From: Monodelphis domestica
Lineage: Eukaryota; Chordata; Mammalia; Didelphimorphia; Didelphidae
Direction: 5' to 3'
DNA: 64,000 nucleotides
Assembly (NCBI RefSeq): GCF_027887165.1
Contig: NC_077230.1
Coordinates: 34,237,351-34,301,350 of the forward strand
Part shown: one piece after another, positions 1-11,650 of the stretch
How positions within the stretch are numbered: the first letter of the stretch is position 1
Layout of the letters: every line of letters begins with the position of its first letter
Made by a program: the position numbers and the translations under genes
Notes under the pieces: model-generated
Databases searched by the model: none
The model's input: only the letters and a program-made list of their open reading frames with translations
What the model was told of the DNA's origin: nothing

Positions 1-306
1 ATTGTTTCAATAGCACAAGCATCATTGGACTCCCATCCAGATGAATAACAATTAATACATGAAATCCCAAAACATTTCACAACGGCGAACTATTACGGTA
101 GTTCCTTAATGAATTTTAGGATTGTACGATGTAATTTTTTACTTCATCCAGACCTAGGGAATATTTTTCTATTCTTGGAAAATCTTTGTTCTTTAGAAAT
201 GATCCTATAGCAGCATCATTTTCAGGTTCATTATGTAAAGAATTAGAAAATCTATTCATCTGAATAAGTAGATGCAAAATTACACTTTTAATTTTTCTTT
301 CCAAAG

Positions 307-408
307 GAAATCGAAGTCAACAAGAAGAAAGACCGCCGGAAAATACTTAAGGCTATTAAGAAAGTTAGAGATTTTTGGGAAAAAAATCATCATTTCGTCT
401 TATTATAG
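307..408 (+). CDS. Gene A: terminal exon, neurabin-like PDZ-SAM protein (partial)
   Basis: Last coding exon of a gene that lies mostly left of the window. It follows a tttctttccaaag acceptor and codes for 33 residues and TAG in phase 0: the last helix of a SAM domain ([15 protein letters not shown]) and a short tail ending FVLL. The same exon recurs at 49718-49819 (gene C) and, more diverged, at 23410-23490 (gene B). SAM domains bind other SAM domains or peptides; in neurabin-1 the SAM sits at the C-terminus, as here. Against gene C I count 9 substitutions in 102 bases, 8 of them changing an amino acid, which is more than in the flanking intron. The neurabin-like assignment rests on gene C, where the PDZ is visible. 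The exon call is firm; the name is inferred. Confidence 0.8.
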   Translation, partial: EIEVNKKKDRRKILKAIKKVRDFWEKNHHFVLL

Positions 409-462
409 AAATTGATGGAAAGAAGACACAGAACCTGAAAGATGGCAAAAATGGAAAATGCA

Positions 463-2411
463 ATTACTTTTGTTATATTGACTTTTCATCATTTTACTTC
501 TGTTACTTTTGTTATATGAACTTTTAAGGGATTTTACTTCCATGTTACTTTTGTTATATGAACTTTTAAGGGATTTTAGTTCCATGTTACTTTTGTTATA
601 TGAACTTTTAATCATTTTATTACTGTTACTTTTGTTATTATTAACTTTTAATTATTTCACTTTCATGTTACATTTGTTATATGAACTTTCAAGGGATTTT
701 ACTTCCATGTTATTTTTGTTATTACTAACTTTTAATCATTTCACTTCCATGTTACTTGTTATATGAACTTTTAATCATTTTATTACTGTTACTTTTTTTA
801 TTAATTTTTAATCATTTCACTTTCGTGTTACATTTGTTATATGAACCTTTAAGGGATTTTACTTCCATGTTACTTTTGTTATATGAACTTTTAAAGGATT
901 TTACTTCCATGTTACTTTTGTTATATGAACTTTTAAGGGATTTTACTTCCATGTTACTTTTGTTATATGAACTTTTAATCATTTTATTACTGTTACTTTT
1001 GCTATTATTAACTTTTAATCATTTCACTTTCATGTTACTTTTGTTATATGAACCTTTAGGGATTTTACTTCCATTTTACTTTTGTTATATGCACGTTACT
1101 TTTGTTATTGTTAACTTTTAATCATTTCACTTCTATGCTACTTTTTTATATGAACTTTTAAGCATTTTATTACTGTTACTTTTGTTATTATTAACTTTTA
1201 ATCTTTTCACTTCTATGTTACTTTTGTTATATGAACTTTTAAGGGATTTTACATCCATGTTACTTTTGTTATATGAAGTTTTAAGGATTTTACGTCCATG
1301 TTACTTTTGTTATATGAACTTGTAAGGGATTTTACTTCCTTGTTACTTTTGTTTCATGAACCTTTAGGGATTTTACTTCCATGTTACTTTTGTTATATGC
1401 ACGTTACTTTTGTTATTATTAACTTTTAATTATTTCACTTCTATGTTACTTTTGTTATATCAACTTTTAAGGGATTTTACATCCATGTTACTTTTGTTAT
1501 ATGAACTTTTAAGGAATTTACTTCTATGTTACTTTTGTTATATGAACTTTTAATGGATTTTACTTCCATGTAACTTTTGTTATATGAACGTTTAAGGTAT
1601 TTTACTTCCATATTACTTTTGTTATATAAACTTTTAAGGAATTTACTTCCATGTTTCTTTTGTTATATGAACTTTTAAGGGATTTTACGTCCATGTTACT
1701 TTTGTTATATGAACTTTTAATCATTTTATTACTGTTACTTTTGTTATTATTAACTTTTAATCATTTCACTTTCATGTTACATTAGTTATATGAACCTTTA
1801 AGGGATTTTACTTCCATGTTACTTTTGTTATATGAACTTTTAAGGGATTTTATATACATTTTACTTTTATTATATGATCTTTTAAGGAATTTACTTCTAT
1901 GTTACTTTTGTTATATGAACTTTTAATCATTTTATTACTATTACTTTTGCTATTATTAACTTTTAATCATTTCACTTTCATTTTACTTTTGTTATATGAA
2001 CCTTTAGGGATTTTACTTCCATGTTACTTTTGTTATATGCACGTTACTTTTGTTATTATTAACTTTTAATTGTTTCAATTCCATGTTACTTTTGTTATAT
2101 GAACTTTTAAGGGATTTTACATCCATGTTACTTTTGTTATATGAACTTTTAAGGATTTTTCTTCCATGTTACTTTTGTTATATGAACTTTTAACGGATTT
2201 TGCTTCCAAGTAACTTTTGTTATATGAACTTTTAATGGATTTTACTTCCATGTAACTTTTGTTATATGAACTTTTAAGGAATTTTACTTCCATGTTACTT
2301 TTGTTATATGAACTTTTAATCATTTTATTACCATTACTTTTGTTATTATTAACTTTTAATCATTTCACTTCTATGTTTCTTTTGTTTCATTATTAACTTT
2401 TAATTATTTCA
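463..2411. repeat. 42-bp minisatellite, 3' region of gene A (about 47 units)
   Basis: Tandem units of 39-42 bp begin 54 bases after the gene A stop codon. Three main unit types alternate. All share ttacttttgttat and differ in the second half: tatgaacttttaagggattt..., tattaacttttaatcatttc..., or a 39-bp form ending tttattactg. Because 42 is a multiple of three, long meaningless open frames appear on both strands. The array lies between the stop codon and the region where gene B has its polyadenylation signal, so it is probably transcribed as 3' UTR. Gene B has at most one diverged unit at the same place (about 23561-23600). Confidence 0.95.
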
Positions 2412-3300
2412 TTTTTAAGTAAGTATTATTTTGATAGAGGATAATTTTTGCACAGGTTAATAATTGTTAGTATCATACATATAACATATGAAAAAATGGT
2501 CATAATATGCACGTATACTTTTTTATAAGAACCAATATGGAATTTCCTCCATATGACCATAATGTAAAAAGCAATCATTCTAATCTAACAAAATATTTAG
2601 TTATTTTTCCTTTTCAACTTTTCATTGCCACTGCCACCAGCTTTAAATAATCTGTCTCAAGTACTCTTTATTAGTTCATAATCCCAGAGAACTCAATAGG
2701 CTTTAGTCAAGCCCTCATGATGCTCTGTTACTTTTGTTTCAGAATCTATATATAAACAAAAGAAATGCATATAAAAATCAGTACATGTTATAGATTTCCT
2801 GTAAGGATTCATATTGTTCATGAGAATCTCCTTATTACCTTACTTTTTTGTCATAATCCTCTCCAAATCATATTTTAAGAGCTACAAAGTATAGTTTTAT
2901 ATTCATCACTCTCTTATAGAATTTAGTTTAAATTTCTATCAAAATATTTTAAATAACAATGAAAATAACTTCATAAAACTTTCCCCCTTAAAATTTCAGT
3001 TCATTCTCTCATAAAGGTATAAAAGCTCAGTGGAATAAGGATACCTCTATAGGATTCATACATAGGCACAGGCAGCACTTATGCTTTGGGACATGGGTGA
3101 ACAGAACACGTTGGAGGGCAATGAAATTAGAGCTAAGAGATATCCCAAAACTATCCTCATTAAGGACATTGTAACATGTAAGGCATCCATTGATGTTAAG
3201 TGAGCAGCCTAGATGTAATCATAAAACTGACTGGACAGGACCCTTCCTCCTGATAGGGAATATTTTAATATGGATACTTGCACACACATATGTATTTCCA
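2412..3300. other. Unique 3' flank of gene A
   Basis: No exon seen. The sequence matches 51229-52110 closely, and up to about 3110 it also matches, more loosely, the 3' flank of gene B at 23600-24400. It is therefore ancestral flank of the gene family. The AATAAA present in gene B (23685) is changed here to a run of A with no hexamer. Confidence 0.6.
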
Positions 3301-3319
3301 TTTAAGTGTGTATACACAT

Positions 3320-4130
3320 ATATACAATAATCTATACTAATAAATAAGCATCATATGAAACTGAGAAACACTAGCAGCTATCCCAATAAATATAAGAGTA
3401 ATGAAAAAATACCAATTCTCCCCAATACTATTTGAAATTTTTCTGGAAATACAATAGTAAGAAGAAAGACAAATCCAGGACCTAAAGGGATGAAAACAGG
3501 AGTATATCTAGTTATTCTTATTTGCTTATAACTGACAGATGTCTTAGACAATCCTAAAAAATCAGGAGATATTGTAACTGAGATGAGAATTTATAGCAAA
3601 TTTCCATTCTACAAAGTAAACCCTCAAAAATCAATTCTATTTCTATATAATAGCCAAAAAGATTCAATGGGAAGTAAAAGAGATAAAAATCACATTGTAA
3701 ATAACTATAAATAGCTGCAAATAACATGTTAGGATCAAACTACTGAAATATACAAACTAATTGTATAAACAACATTATAAAGTGATCCTTCAGGAAGAAA
3801 AGAAAACTGTAAATAGCTGGAGGGAATATTCATTATTCATGACTGGTGATCATAATTTAGGGCAAGTGTCAGTGCTACTCTACTTAACTAATTTCTAGTG
3901 CTATGTCAATCAGATTTTTAAAGGTTACATTATGAAATTCAATAGAATTATAACAACTCAAATTAAAAAAATATATATAAAGGGAAATAATGAATGAAGA
4001 CTGGGAAATATAAAGTCTGTAAATTAAATACTGAGTCCAGACTTCATACTGTTATATGGAAGCAATCACCAAAGCCATACTCTAACGATTAAAAAACTGA
4101 AAATTAAATTTTGTATATATAGTCAGTGAA
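3320..4130 (+). mobile_element. Old L1 ORF2 fragment, sense
   Basis: Decayed sequence resembling the L1 reverse-transcriptase region in sense orientation (blocks resembling accaattctccccaatac and tttctatataatagccaaaa). No open frame remains. Repeated at about 52130-52930. Confidence 0.5.
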
Positions 4131-4139
4131 GGGTGGTTT

Positions 4140-5540
4140 AGCATAAATGTTTGTTCTATTGTGACAAAGGCTTTTTTCTATATCAAAAAATTATGTGGTT
4201 TAGGTCGTTTTTCTTTTCTATATGATTGTCTTTACTCTTTTCCTTATGTTAAACTATCTTTTGTATTCCCCCCATAAATCTAATTTTTTTAACCACAGAT
4301 TGGTTTTTGGATCAATCACTGTATTTTGTTGACAGAATTTTACTAAAAATTGTTAAATTAAGTTTCATTAAATGTCTGGACTTCTGTAATTTTTCCTTCC
4401 CTTGTTTAGGTGTTAGGATTATAATTATTCAGTGAAATTTAATAGTGCTTTCTCAATGTTTTGAAAATATTTTATGTGTATAGTAATACTATAATTATTC
4501 TTTGAAAGTTTGACTCAATTCAGGACTAGGAATTTTTCACCAATATCCCCTGAATTCCCACTTTGGCATGGCATTTCATTTATACTTTGATTTCTTTCTC
4601 TCAATTGGATTATTAAAGAACTTTATATGGGATTCTGTTAGTTTGGATATTTAACATGCTCGAAGATTTTTCTCTATTTTGTATTTTCAGTTTTATCATC
4701 ATAAAATCATATAAAGTTGGAAATTATTTGATTCCAGTTTTGTGTTTTATTATATTTTCTAGATTCTTAATTGGATTTTCTTCCATCTTTCTAATCATGT
4801 TGATGATTTGTCAAATTTGTTCATCTTTTTCAAAAAATCAACTTGTAGTTTTATGCATTATTTTCATCATTTGCAAAGTGGATTTTTTACTTAGTTTTCT
4901 CTAATTTTTCATAGTTCATTTTTCTATATTTTCTATTTATTAGCTGCGTTTCAGATATTTTAGTATGTTATTTCATCCTTACAATTTCCAATTGCATTTC
5001 CTGTTTTACCTAAAAGTTTATCAATTAAAAAGTCATGTTGGTTTTCCAAGTTATGTCTCTTAAAATTGTTTTATGTTATTTCAAATTTTTTAAATTGTCT
5101 TTTCTTTTTCCTATAAAATGTGGGAAATGAATAATAAACTCTTTTATGAATTTATATTGTCAATCAAATTTCTATATTGGCCATGTTGAAAAAATACGAA
5201 TGTCTTATTCTGTACTCTTGAGTCTTTGATTTATCAGGAGGCAAATAGTATGCTTTTTCATTAAGCATCTTGAATGATGGTTGGTCATTACACTGATTAG
5301 AATTCCTAATTTGTTCAATGTTTTTGTCATTACCATATTGTTCTCCTTGGCTCTGTTTACTTGTCTCTCCTTCACACTTTACAAGTCTTCCCATTATTTT
5401 CTCAAACCTTCTTCCATTATTTATTGAAATACAATACCATTCTATCATATTTCCATCACATAACTTTCAGCCATTCCCCAATTTGTGGGCTTGCCTTCAA
5501 ATTTCTATCCCTAGCCACATTAAAAAGGTATATAATATAT
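4140..5540 (-). mobile_element. Old antisense L1 fragments
   Basis: Up to about 5060 this reads as the reverse complement of the L1 endonuclease/RT region (for example tttttcaaaaaatcaacttg). From about 5180 to 5540 it resembles the reverse complement of an L1 3' end, including cagccattccccaatttgtg. Heavily decayed and probably more than one insertion. Second copy at about 52960-54360. Confidence 0.55.
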
Positions 5541-5689
5541 TTTAAAATATGTATGCAAATACATATATGTGATATATAATATCCTGATGTATATGACTAT
5601 CACTCCCTTCCTCTGGCCTCCCTCTCATTACCCCATTTTCCCACAGTAAGGCCAGCTACATCTCTCACTATGAGTTCTAAGGGGGTAGT

Positions 5690-5870
5690 ATCCTTTTTTA
5701 TACTTTTTAAACTTTTACCTTATATCTTAGTACCAATACTAAGTAAAAAGTTCCAAGGCAGAAGAACAGTAAGGTCTAGGCAAAGTTGCCAAATTTGAAT
5801 GCAGGACCTGTCTGTAGGTCTGGCTCTCTAACCATTGAAAAACCCAGCTGTCCTGGTATGATCCCTTAAT
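5690..5870 (-). mobile_element. tRNA-derived SINE, antisense
   Basis: Reverse-complement match to the SINE at 37100-37305: it begins with the tail region (aacttttaccttat), then ccaaggcagaagaacagtaagg, then the diverged head ending near cccagctgtcctgg. Second copy at about 54525-54685. Confidence 0.75.
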
Positions 5871-6129
5871 AATAAAGTCTTCAGCCATCATATCAGTGTG
5901 TTACGTTTACCCTATTAGGTGATTAGGAGCTGGTTACTTTAACACTATGAACATCAATTAGACTTTGGTAAGAGATATTTGCTTCAACAATATAGTAAGA
6001 AAAGAATTCCAAATATTACCCCAACACGTTTTCTCCTATTTCAACACAATCACAGGCAAGGATGAGATCATACTTAACTTGGATTTGATCCACCAAATTT
6101 ACTTACAAATCTCTCACTGAACAATGGAA

Positions 6130-6800
6130 GACTCTCTCTCTCTCTCTTTTTTTTTTTTTTTTTTTTTTTGCTTTTAAGCATAGCCCAGCCTGGACCCCAG
6201 GCCCCAGACTTTCTGTAAGTGGCTAGAGCTTCTGAACTTTTAAAATGCACAAGGCCTGGCCATCTGCATTCTCTTTCACCTAAAAGAAGGCAAAAAAGAC
6301 ACAAAATGACAAAAGTCACAGCATGGCATGTACTCCCAACTTTAGCTCAAATCCAGGTATCACATGATCTGAGAGCCCTATGGCAACTGGCCATCCTCAC
6401 ACACTCTACAGGAAGGGAAGGGCCTTGACCATGTTTCCCATTGGATACTTTTGAGTATACCCCAGTTCTACAGCCCATCAAAAAGGCTCCTCTTCACCAC
6501 ATTGTCAGAGGACTCAAAACAAATACCTTGCAAATACTCCACAGCCTGCAGGGAGATCAACCTATGCCAGTTCATAGATGGATCTGTTTGGTTGGCTTTC
6601 CATTATGATCACAATAAATGTTTCTGAAATAAGAAAAGTACCCCAAATGCCTAAGATTAACCACTATTTCATGATGGAAAATCCTTCATCAAGGGACTGA
6701 AACTACAGTTCTCAAAAGAAAAATTGTAAGTTATCATCAACTTTATTAAACATGATTGCAAATCGTTAATAAAATTGTATGCATTAACAGAATGGGGGCT
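6130..6800. other. CT/poly-T tract and unclassified repeat-like sequence
   Basis: A (CT)n run and a poly-T of more than 20 bases at 6132-6169 suggest the 3' tail of an antisense retrocopy. The following GC-richer 600 bases are shared with copy 2 (54950-55610), and I could not assign them to a family. No convincing protein is encoded. Confidence 0.35.
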
Positions 6801-6829
6801 CTACCTCAGGAGGTAGCATTACAAAAGGT

Positions 6830-7010
6830 CAGAACTGCCAATTTTGGAGAGGATATATAAAAATTAGCACAATGAGTTGTTCTACCTTTGACATGGCATA
6901 TCCATTTGGGAAAACAATTTGGAATTATAATTTTGAAAAAGTGACTTAAAATGTCTATCCCCTTTGAATATTTTACTCTCAAGCATACATTCCCAAGAAA
7001 CAAAAAAACT
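6830..7010 (+). mobile_element. Old L1 3' ORF2 fragment, sense
   Basis: The stretch around tttgggaaaacaatttggaa followed by aaaaagtgacttaaaatg matches the usual L1 ORF2 end pattern. It is short and decayed. Copy 2 lies at about 55640-55820. Confidence 0.5.
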
Positions 7011-7049
7011 AAAAAGTTCCCCCTGACATCTAAATATTCATTATACCCT

Positions 7050-7205
7050 TTATGTTGTTGGAGGCAATTAGGGGAAGAAGTGGTTAGCATGCCGGGCATG
7101 GTGTCAGAAGACACAAGTTCAGATCTAGTTTCAGTTACTCATATCCTAGGCAAATCGCTTAAATGTTATATTGCCTGTGTCTTGGCTCAAATTTTGCTCA
7201 AATAA
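7050..7205 (+). mobile_element. tRNA/CORE-type SINE, sense
   Basis: A gaggcaattaggggaagaag head, a gttcagatctagtttcag B-box region and a ctaggcaaatcgcttaaat block follow the layout of marsupial MAR1/WALLSI-type SINEs. Diverged. Copy 2 lies at about 55865-56020. Confidence 0.6.
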
Positions 7206-7489
7206 ACTCGGACAGTATAACATTTAAATGAAGTAGTTTCTGGGAATTTTTTAAGGTTTACAATCCTAACCTTATGAAGTAGGTTCTGAGAATTTCTAAG
7301 GTTTACAGCACCGAGCGGGCAACCTGGACAGAGCTACAAAGACTCCACATATTGCTCTAGCCTTCCAGGAGGTTTTGGCCTCAGGACATATCCAGTACAA
7401 CCCAGCTGAATTTAATCCCATCAAAAGTGTTCAGAGGTCAGGGAAGTCCAAACTCCAAGATCCCTTCCTCACAGACTTCTGGACTTTAA

Positions 7490-8775
7490 TATAAAGAAGG
7501 AAACAATAAGTAAATTAGGTGAACACAGAATAGTATACCTGGTAGACCTTTTGGAAGGGAAAGATTTTAAAACCAAGCAGGACATAGAAAGAGTCACAAA
7601 ATATAAAATAAATAATTTTGTCTACATCAAATTAAAAAGTTTTTGTACAAAGAACACCAATGTAACTAAAATCAGAAGGGTAACAACAAATTGGGAAACA
7701 ATCTTCATAAAAACTCTGACAAAGGTTTAATTACTCAAATTTACAAAGAGCTAAATCAATTGTACAAAAACCCAAGCCATTCTCCAATTGATGAATGGGC
7801 AAGGGACATGAACAGGCAGTTCTCAGCCAAAGAAATCAAAACTATTAATAAGCACATGAAAAAGTTTTCTACATCTCTTATAATCAGAGAGATGCAAATC
7901 AAAACAACTCTGAGGTATCACGTCACACCTAGCTGATTGGCTAACATAACAGCTATGAAAAATAGTGAATGCTGGAGTGGATGTGGCAAAGTAGGTACAC
8001 TAATTCATTGCTGGTGGAGTTGAGAATTAATCCAACCATTCTGGAGGGCAATTTGGAACTATGCCCAAAGGGCGATAAAAGAATGTCTGCCCTGTGATCC
8101 AGCCATAGCACTACTGGGCTTGTACCCCAAAGAGATTATAAGGAAAAAGACTTGTACAAGAATATTCATAGCTGCACTCTTTGTGGTGGCCAAAAATTGG
8201 AAAATGAAGGGATGCCCTTCAATTGGGGAATGGCTGAACAAATTGTGTATATGTTGGTGATGGAATACTATTGTGCTAAAAGGAATAATAAAGTAGAGGA
8301 ATTCCATAGTGACTGGAACAACCTCCAGGAAGTGATGCAGAAGGAAAGGAGCAGAACCAGGAGAACATTGTACACAGAGACTGATACATTGTGGTACAAT
8401 CGAAGGTAATGGACTTCTCCATTAGTGGAGATGCAATGTCCCTGAACAATCTGCAGGGATCTAAAAAACACTATCCACAAGCAGAAGATAAACTGTGGTT
8501 GTAAAAATACAGATGAAAAGCAACTGCTTGACTACAGGGGTGGAGGGGATATGACTGAGGAGAGACTCTATATGAACACTCTAATGCAAATACCAACAAC
8601 ATGGAAATTGGTTTGAATCAAGAACACATGTGATACCCAGTGGAATTGCGTGTTGGCTGTGGGAGAGGTGGTGGGAGTGGGGGAGGTAAGAAAAGAAAAT
8701 GATCTTTGTTTCCAATGAATAATGTTTGGAAATGACCAAATAAAAATTAAAAAATAAATAAAAATAAAACCCTTT
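7490..8775 (+). mobile_element. 5'-truncated L1, sense
   Basis: Carries the last part of L1 ORF2 (recognisable residues include SKLGEHRIVYL, then [15 protein letters not shown], then [18 protein letters not shown]), broken by a few stops and frame changes. A 3' UTR follows and the A-rich tail ends near 8768. Copy 2 (60655-61943) is nearly identical, so the insertion predates the tandem duplication. Confidence 0.9.
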
Positions 8776-9500
8776 TCTCTCCCTACTCAAGTTTGGGGGA
8801 ACTCAGGCTTTGGCAGCCTGAGCCCCCTGCTAGTCAAGTTGACTGACCCTGGGTTTGGCCCCTTGGCCACAGTTCAGAAACAGGGCAATAGGAGCTGAGG
8901 TAAAGCCTGACAGAATCAAAATGCCTTTTTTCAGGTTTCTCTTCTCTCAGTCCCTTCAATTGAGAAGTGTTGGGGGGAAATTTCCTGTCACAAGCAGGAA
9001 AAAGTGGGTAACCCTCAGGATAAAGTCTTATTCCACCTTCTCTCTTCAGCTTCTCCCCACTGAAAGACCAATTGCTCTTCTGAAGATAACCTTCTCTTCC
9101 TCAAGATTCCAACCTCCTGTTCCTGGTGCCCCTTCCCCAATGAAGTGATCAGATCCACACACTCTTCAGCCTGGCACTTTTTGTTTAGTGCCTGCCTCTG
9201 TCACAAGATCTAATGTTGGGCATTTTAAGTGAAAAATTCAATTATTTAGTTTTTTATTTAAAATTATTCATCTAGTGTGTCATAGAATGATTGAAAATAT
9301 TTCTTTATTCTGAACTTAAGCATTACATAAAGTGAGCATGTCTCAAAGTAGAAAAGTGGTTTGTATATAGAATTAAGAATCTCTACCATATGGAGCTAGA
9401 ATTATTTTTATTGGTATATAATACATTCAAAATGTTTCTTTCAAATTTATCCTGTTTCTATGGTTTATAAAAAGGTTAATTCTAGGCTTCCTTCTGTTAT
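8776..9500. other. Unassigned non-coding flank
   Basis: GC-richer than its surroundings up to about 9200, then AT-rich. Short open frames are not convincing. This stretch and 7236-7489 may be two halves of one older element split by the L1 at 7490-8775, but I could not identify it. Copy 2 lies at about 61944-62690. Confidence 0.3.
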
Positions 9501-9509
9501 CTTTTATGG

Positions 9510-11490
9510 AGATCCTAGGTTTTTTTTTTTTTTATAAGAACCCAATATTTGATCAATTACCCCAAATCTATACCACTGAGTCTCCAATGTCTCTTAGACA
9601 GTACCATAATGTTGAGATGATCACTGCTTTATAGTACAGTTTAAGATCTGGTACTGGTAGGCTCCCACCATTCACATTTTTCCCCCATTAGTCCCCTTGA
9701 TATTCCTTTGTACTTCCAGATGAATTTTGTAATTATTTTTTCGAGTTCAATAAAATAGTTTTTTTAGTAGTTTTATTAATATGGTACTGAAAAAGTAAAT
9801 TAATTTTTAGGTAGGAAGTATCATTTTATTATGTTAATTCATCCTAGCCATGAGTCATTGTACTTTCCCAATTATTTAGATCTAGTTTTAATTGTGTGTT
9901 TTGTAATTGGGTTCATATAATTCCTGCTTGTCTTGGCAAGTAGATTGCTAAATATTTTATATTGTCTAGGGCAATTAAAATGAAATTTCTTTTTCTAAGT
10001 CTTGCTGCTGAATTGTTGTTGGAAATATGGCTGGCAGAGGGTTTCTCCCACTCCCATCTTCTGTGCTAGTTTTGTTGATTTCAGAATCTTAGCAGTAGAT
10101 AGAAAGCAAACAAGAACAGTTCTAACTTTCAGAAACTGGTTGGGCCTGTGTCTTTGGGCTGAATTGAGAAGAGGCACTCGGAATCAGGATTGGGAAGCCA
10201 ACACTCCTCCCACCTCCAACACCAGGAAGGAAGTAACAACCAGGCAGGAATAAGGGCTAGTCACAAGACCCAACTGCCACTCCCAGTTGCCCCTTCCCCC
10301 ACCAACTATCAGTCTTGTTTCCTTTCCAAATAGCCTTCTTACCCTTCCCCCTAACTTTTTGATTTTAGTCAGTCTCTCTCTTTTCCCCTCCCTAATGTTA
10401 CTCCTTTTCCAATGTCCTCCCCTCTTATTTATTCCCCTCTTACTATAGTGCCTTTTAAATGACCCCCCAACCTCTCCCTCTCTTGTGTAGCTCCCCTCCC
10501 CACATGCCCATTTATTATCCTTCTACTTCTCCATAAGAAACAATACAATTCTCTGCCCCAATGGATCTGATTGTTCTCTCTCTGAGTCAATTTCAGTGTG
10601 TATAAGATTTAAGTATTACATGTTGCCAAACTCTTCCATTCTTCCATTGAATTGATCTTCTCCCCCTCCCCCATGAGCTTCTTTATGAAAAATATATTTA
10701 CCCCATTTTATCTCTTTCCAATTTCTCTTAGTATTAACCTATGTTTACACCTAGTTTTTTAAATACATTTTGACATATCATCCTATACAGTTTGTCACTG
10801 TACCCTCTTTCTAGCTAACCTGATGAAAATAACATTTTTTAAGTGTTATCAATATCTTTTCTTATAGAAATACAAATCATTTTTACCTCATTGGGTCCCT
10901 TAAAAAGTTTGGTTTTCTTTCTTTTTTCTTTCTTACCTTTTGGTGATTCTCTTGAGTTCTGTTTTGGGGTATGACATTTTCTGTATAAGTCAGGTCTTTC
11001 CTTTAGGAATGCTTGGAAGTCTTTTTAAAATTAAATTACCAAAATTTCCAGTGCATGACTATAATCAATATTGCTGGGTAGTTGATTCTTGGTTGTAGAC
11101 CCAGTTTCTTCATATTCTGTAATATCATATTTTTTGCCTTGCAGTCCATCAGAGTGGATGCAGCCAGTTCCTGTGTATCCTAACTGTGCATCCATGATAT
11201 CTGAATGGTTTCTTTGTAGCATCTTTTCCTTAATCTGGAAGTTCTTGAACTTGGCTATAACATTCCTTGGTGTTGTCAATTAGCTATTAAATGCAGCAGG
11301 TGGTCTGTGGATTCTTTCAATCTCTACTTTATCCTCTTGTTCAAGAATGCCTGAGCAGTTTTCTTGAATAATTTCCTGTAGAATGATATCCAGACTTTTT
11401 TCTTTGGTCATAATTTTCTGGTAGTCCAATGTTTCTTAAATTGTCTCTTCTGGATCTATTTTTTAGGTCTTTTTTCCCAACGATCCCTTT
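9510..11490 (-). mobile_element. Old antisense L1, internally rearranged
   Basis: 9510-10010 is the reverse complement of the ORF2 RT region; it parallels 57550-57970 of the young L1. After about 270 unassigned bases, 10280-11490 continues with the pyrimidine-rich spacer between the ORFs and ORF1-side sequence, like that in the antisense L1 at 15300-16400. It ends next to the first gene B exon. Copy 2 starts at about 62690 and runs off the window. Confidence 0.65.
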
Positions 11491-11501
11491 TTCTTCTGCA
11501 G

Positions 11502-11598
11502 AGAACTGGAATTAAAAAATGAAGAGATGGAATTGAAAAGAATAATAGAAGAAGAAGGTCAGAAATATAAAAAAGACCTCAAGGAAATTGATGAAAGT
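11502..11598 (+). CDS. Gene B exon block 1 (coiled-coil linker)
   Basis: Acceptor ttcttctgcag, donor agt|gtgaga. Phase 2 in, phase 0 out, exactly as gene C exon 38748-38835. The peptide is charged and helical (MELKRIIEEEGQKYKKDL) and aligns with [16 protein letters not shown] of gene C. It is three codons longer than the C exon. Confidence 0.65.
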
Positions 11599-11610
11599 GT
11601 GAGAGTACAG

Positions 11611-11650
<40 letters not shown>

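Larger units (their letters stand above)
1..10832. repeat. Tandem segmental duplication, copy 1
   Basis: This block matches 49413-64000 in the same orientation. Base 1 pairs with 49413 and base 10832 with 64000. By eye the copies differ by about 1.4% over 2421-3000 and 3-4% in the intron at 1-306. The main structural differences are a minisatellite about 595 bp longer here and the absence here of the antisense L1 found at 56066-60392. The match runs off both window edges, so the true unit is at least the 49.4 kb spacing and contains one B-type and one C-type gene. Confidence 0.95.

Noticed and set aside
509-1121. Open frames of 85 and 121 codons rich in LLLLYELL, and opposite-strand frames rich in SSYNKSN
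   Set aside because: They are read across the 42-bp minisatellite, whose unit is a multiple of three, so frames stay open by chance on both strands.
463-2411. Regular repeats that might look like a CRISPR array
   Set aside because: Units are head to tail with no unique spacers, in a vertebrate sequence.
5164-5579. Open frames conserved between both duplication copies (also at 53982-54397)
   Set aside because: They lie in an antisense L1 3' piece; conservation reflects recent duplication, not selection.
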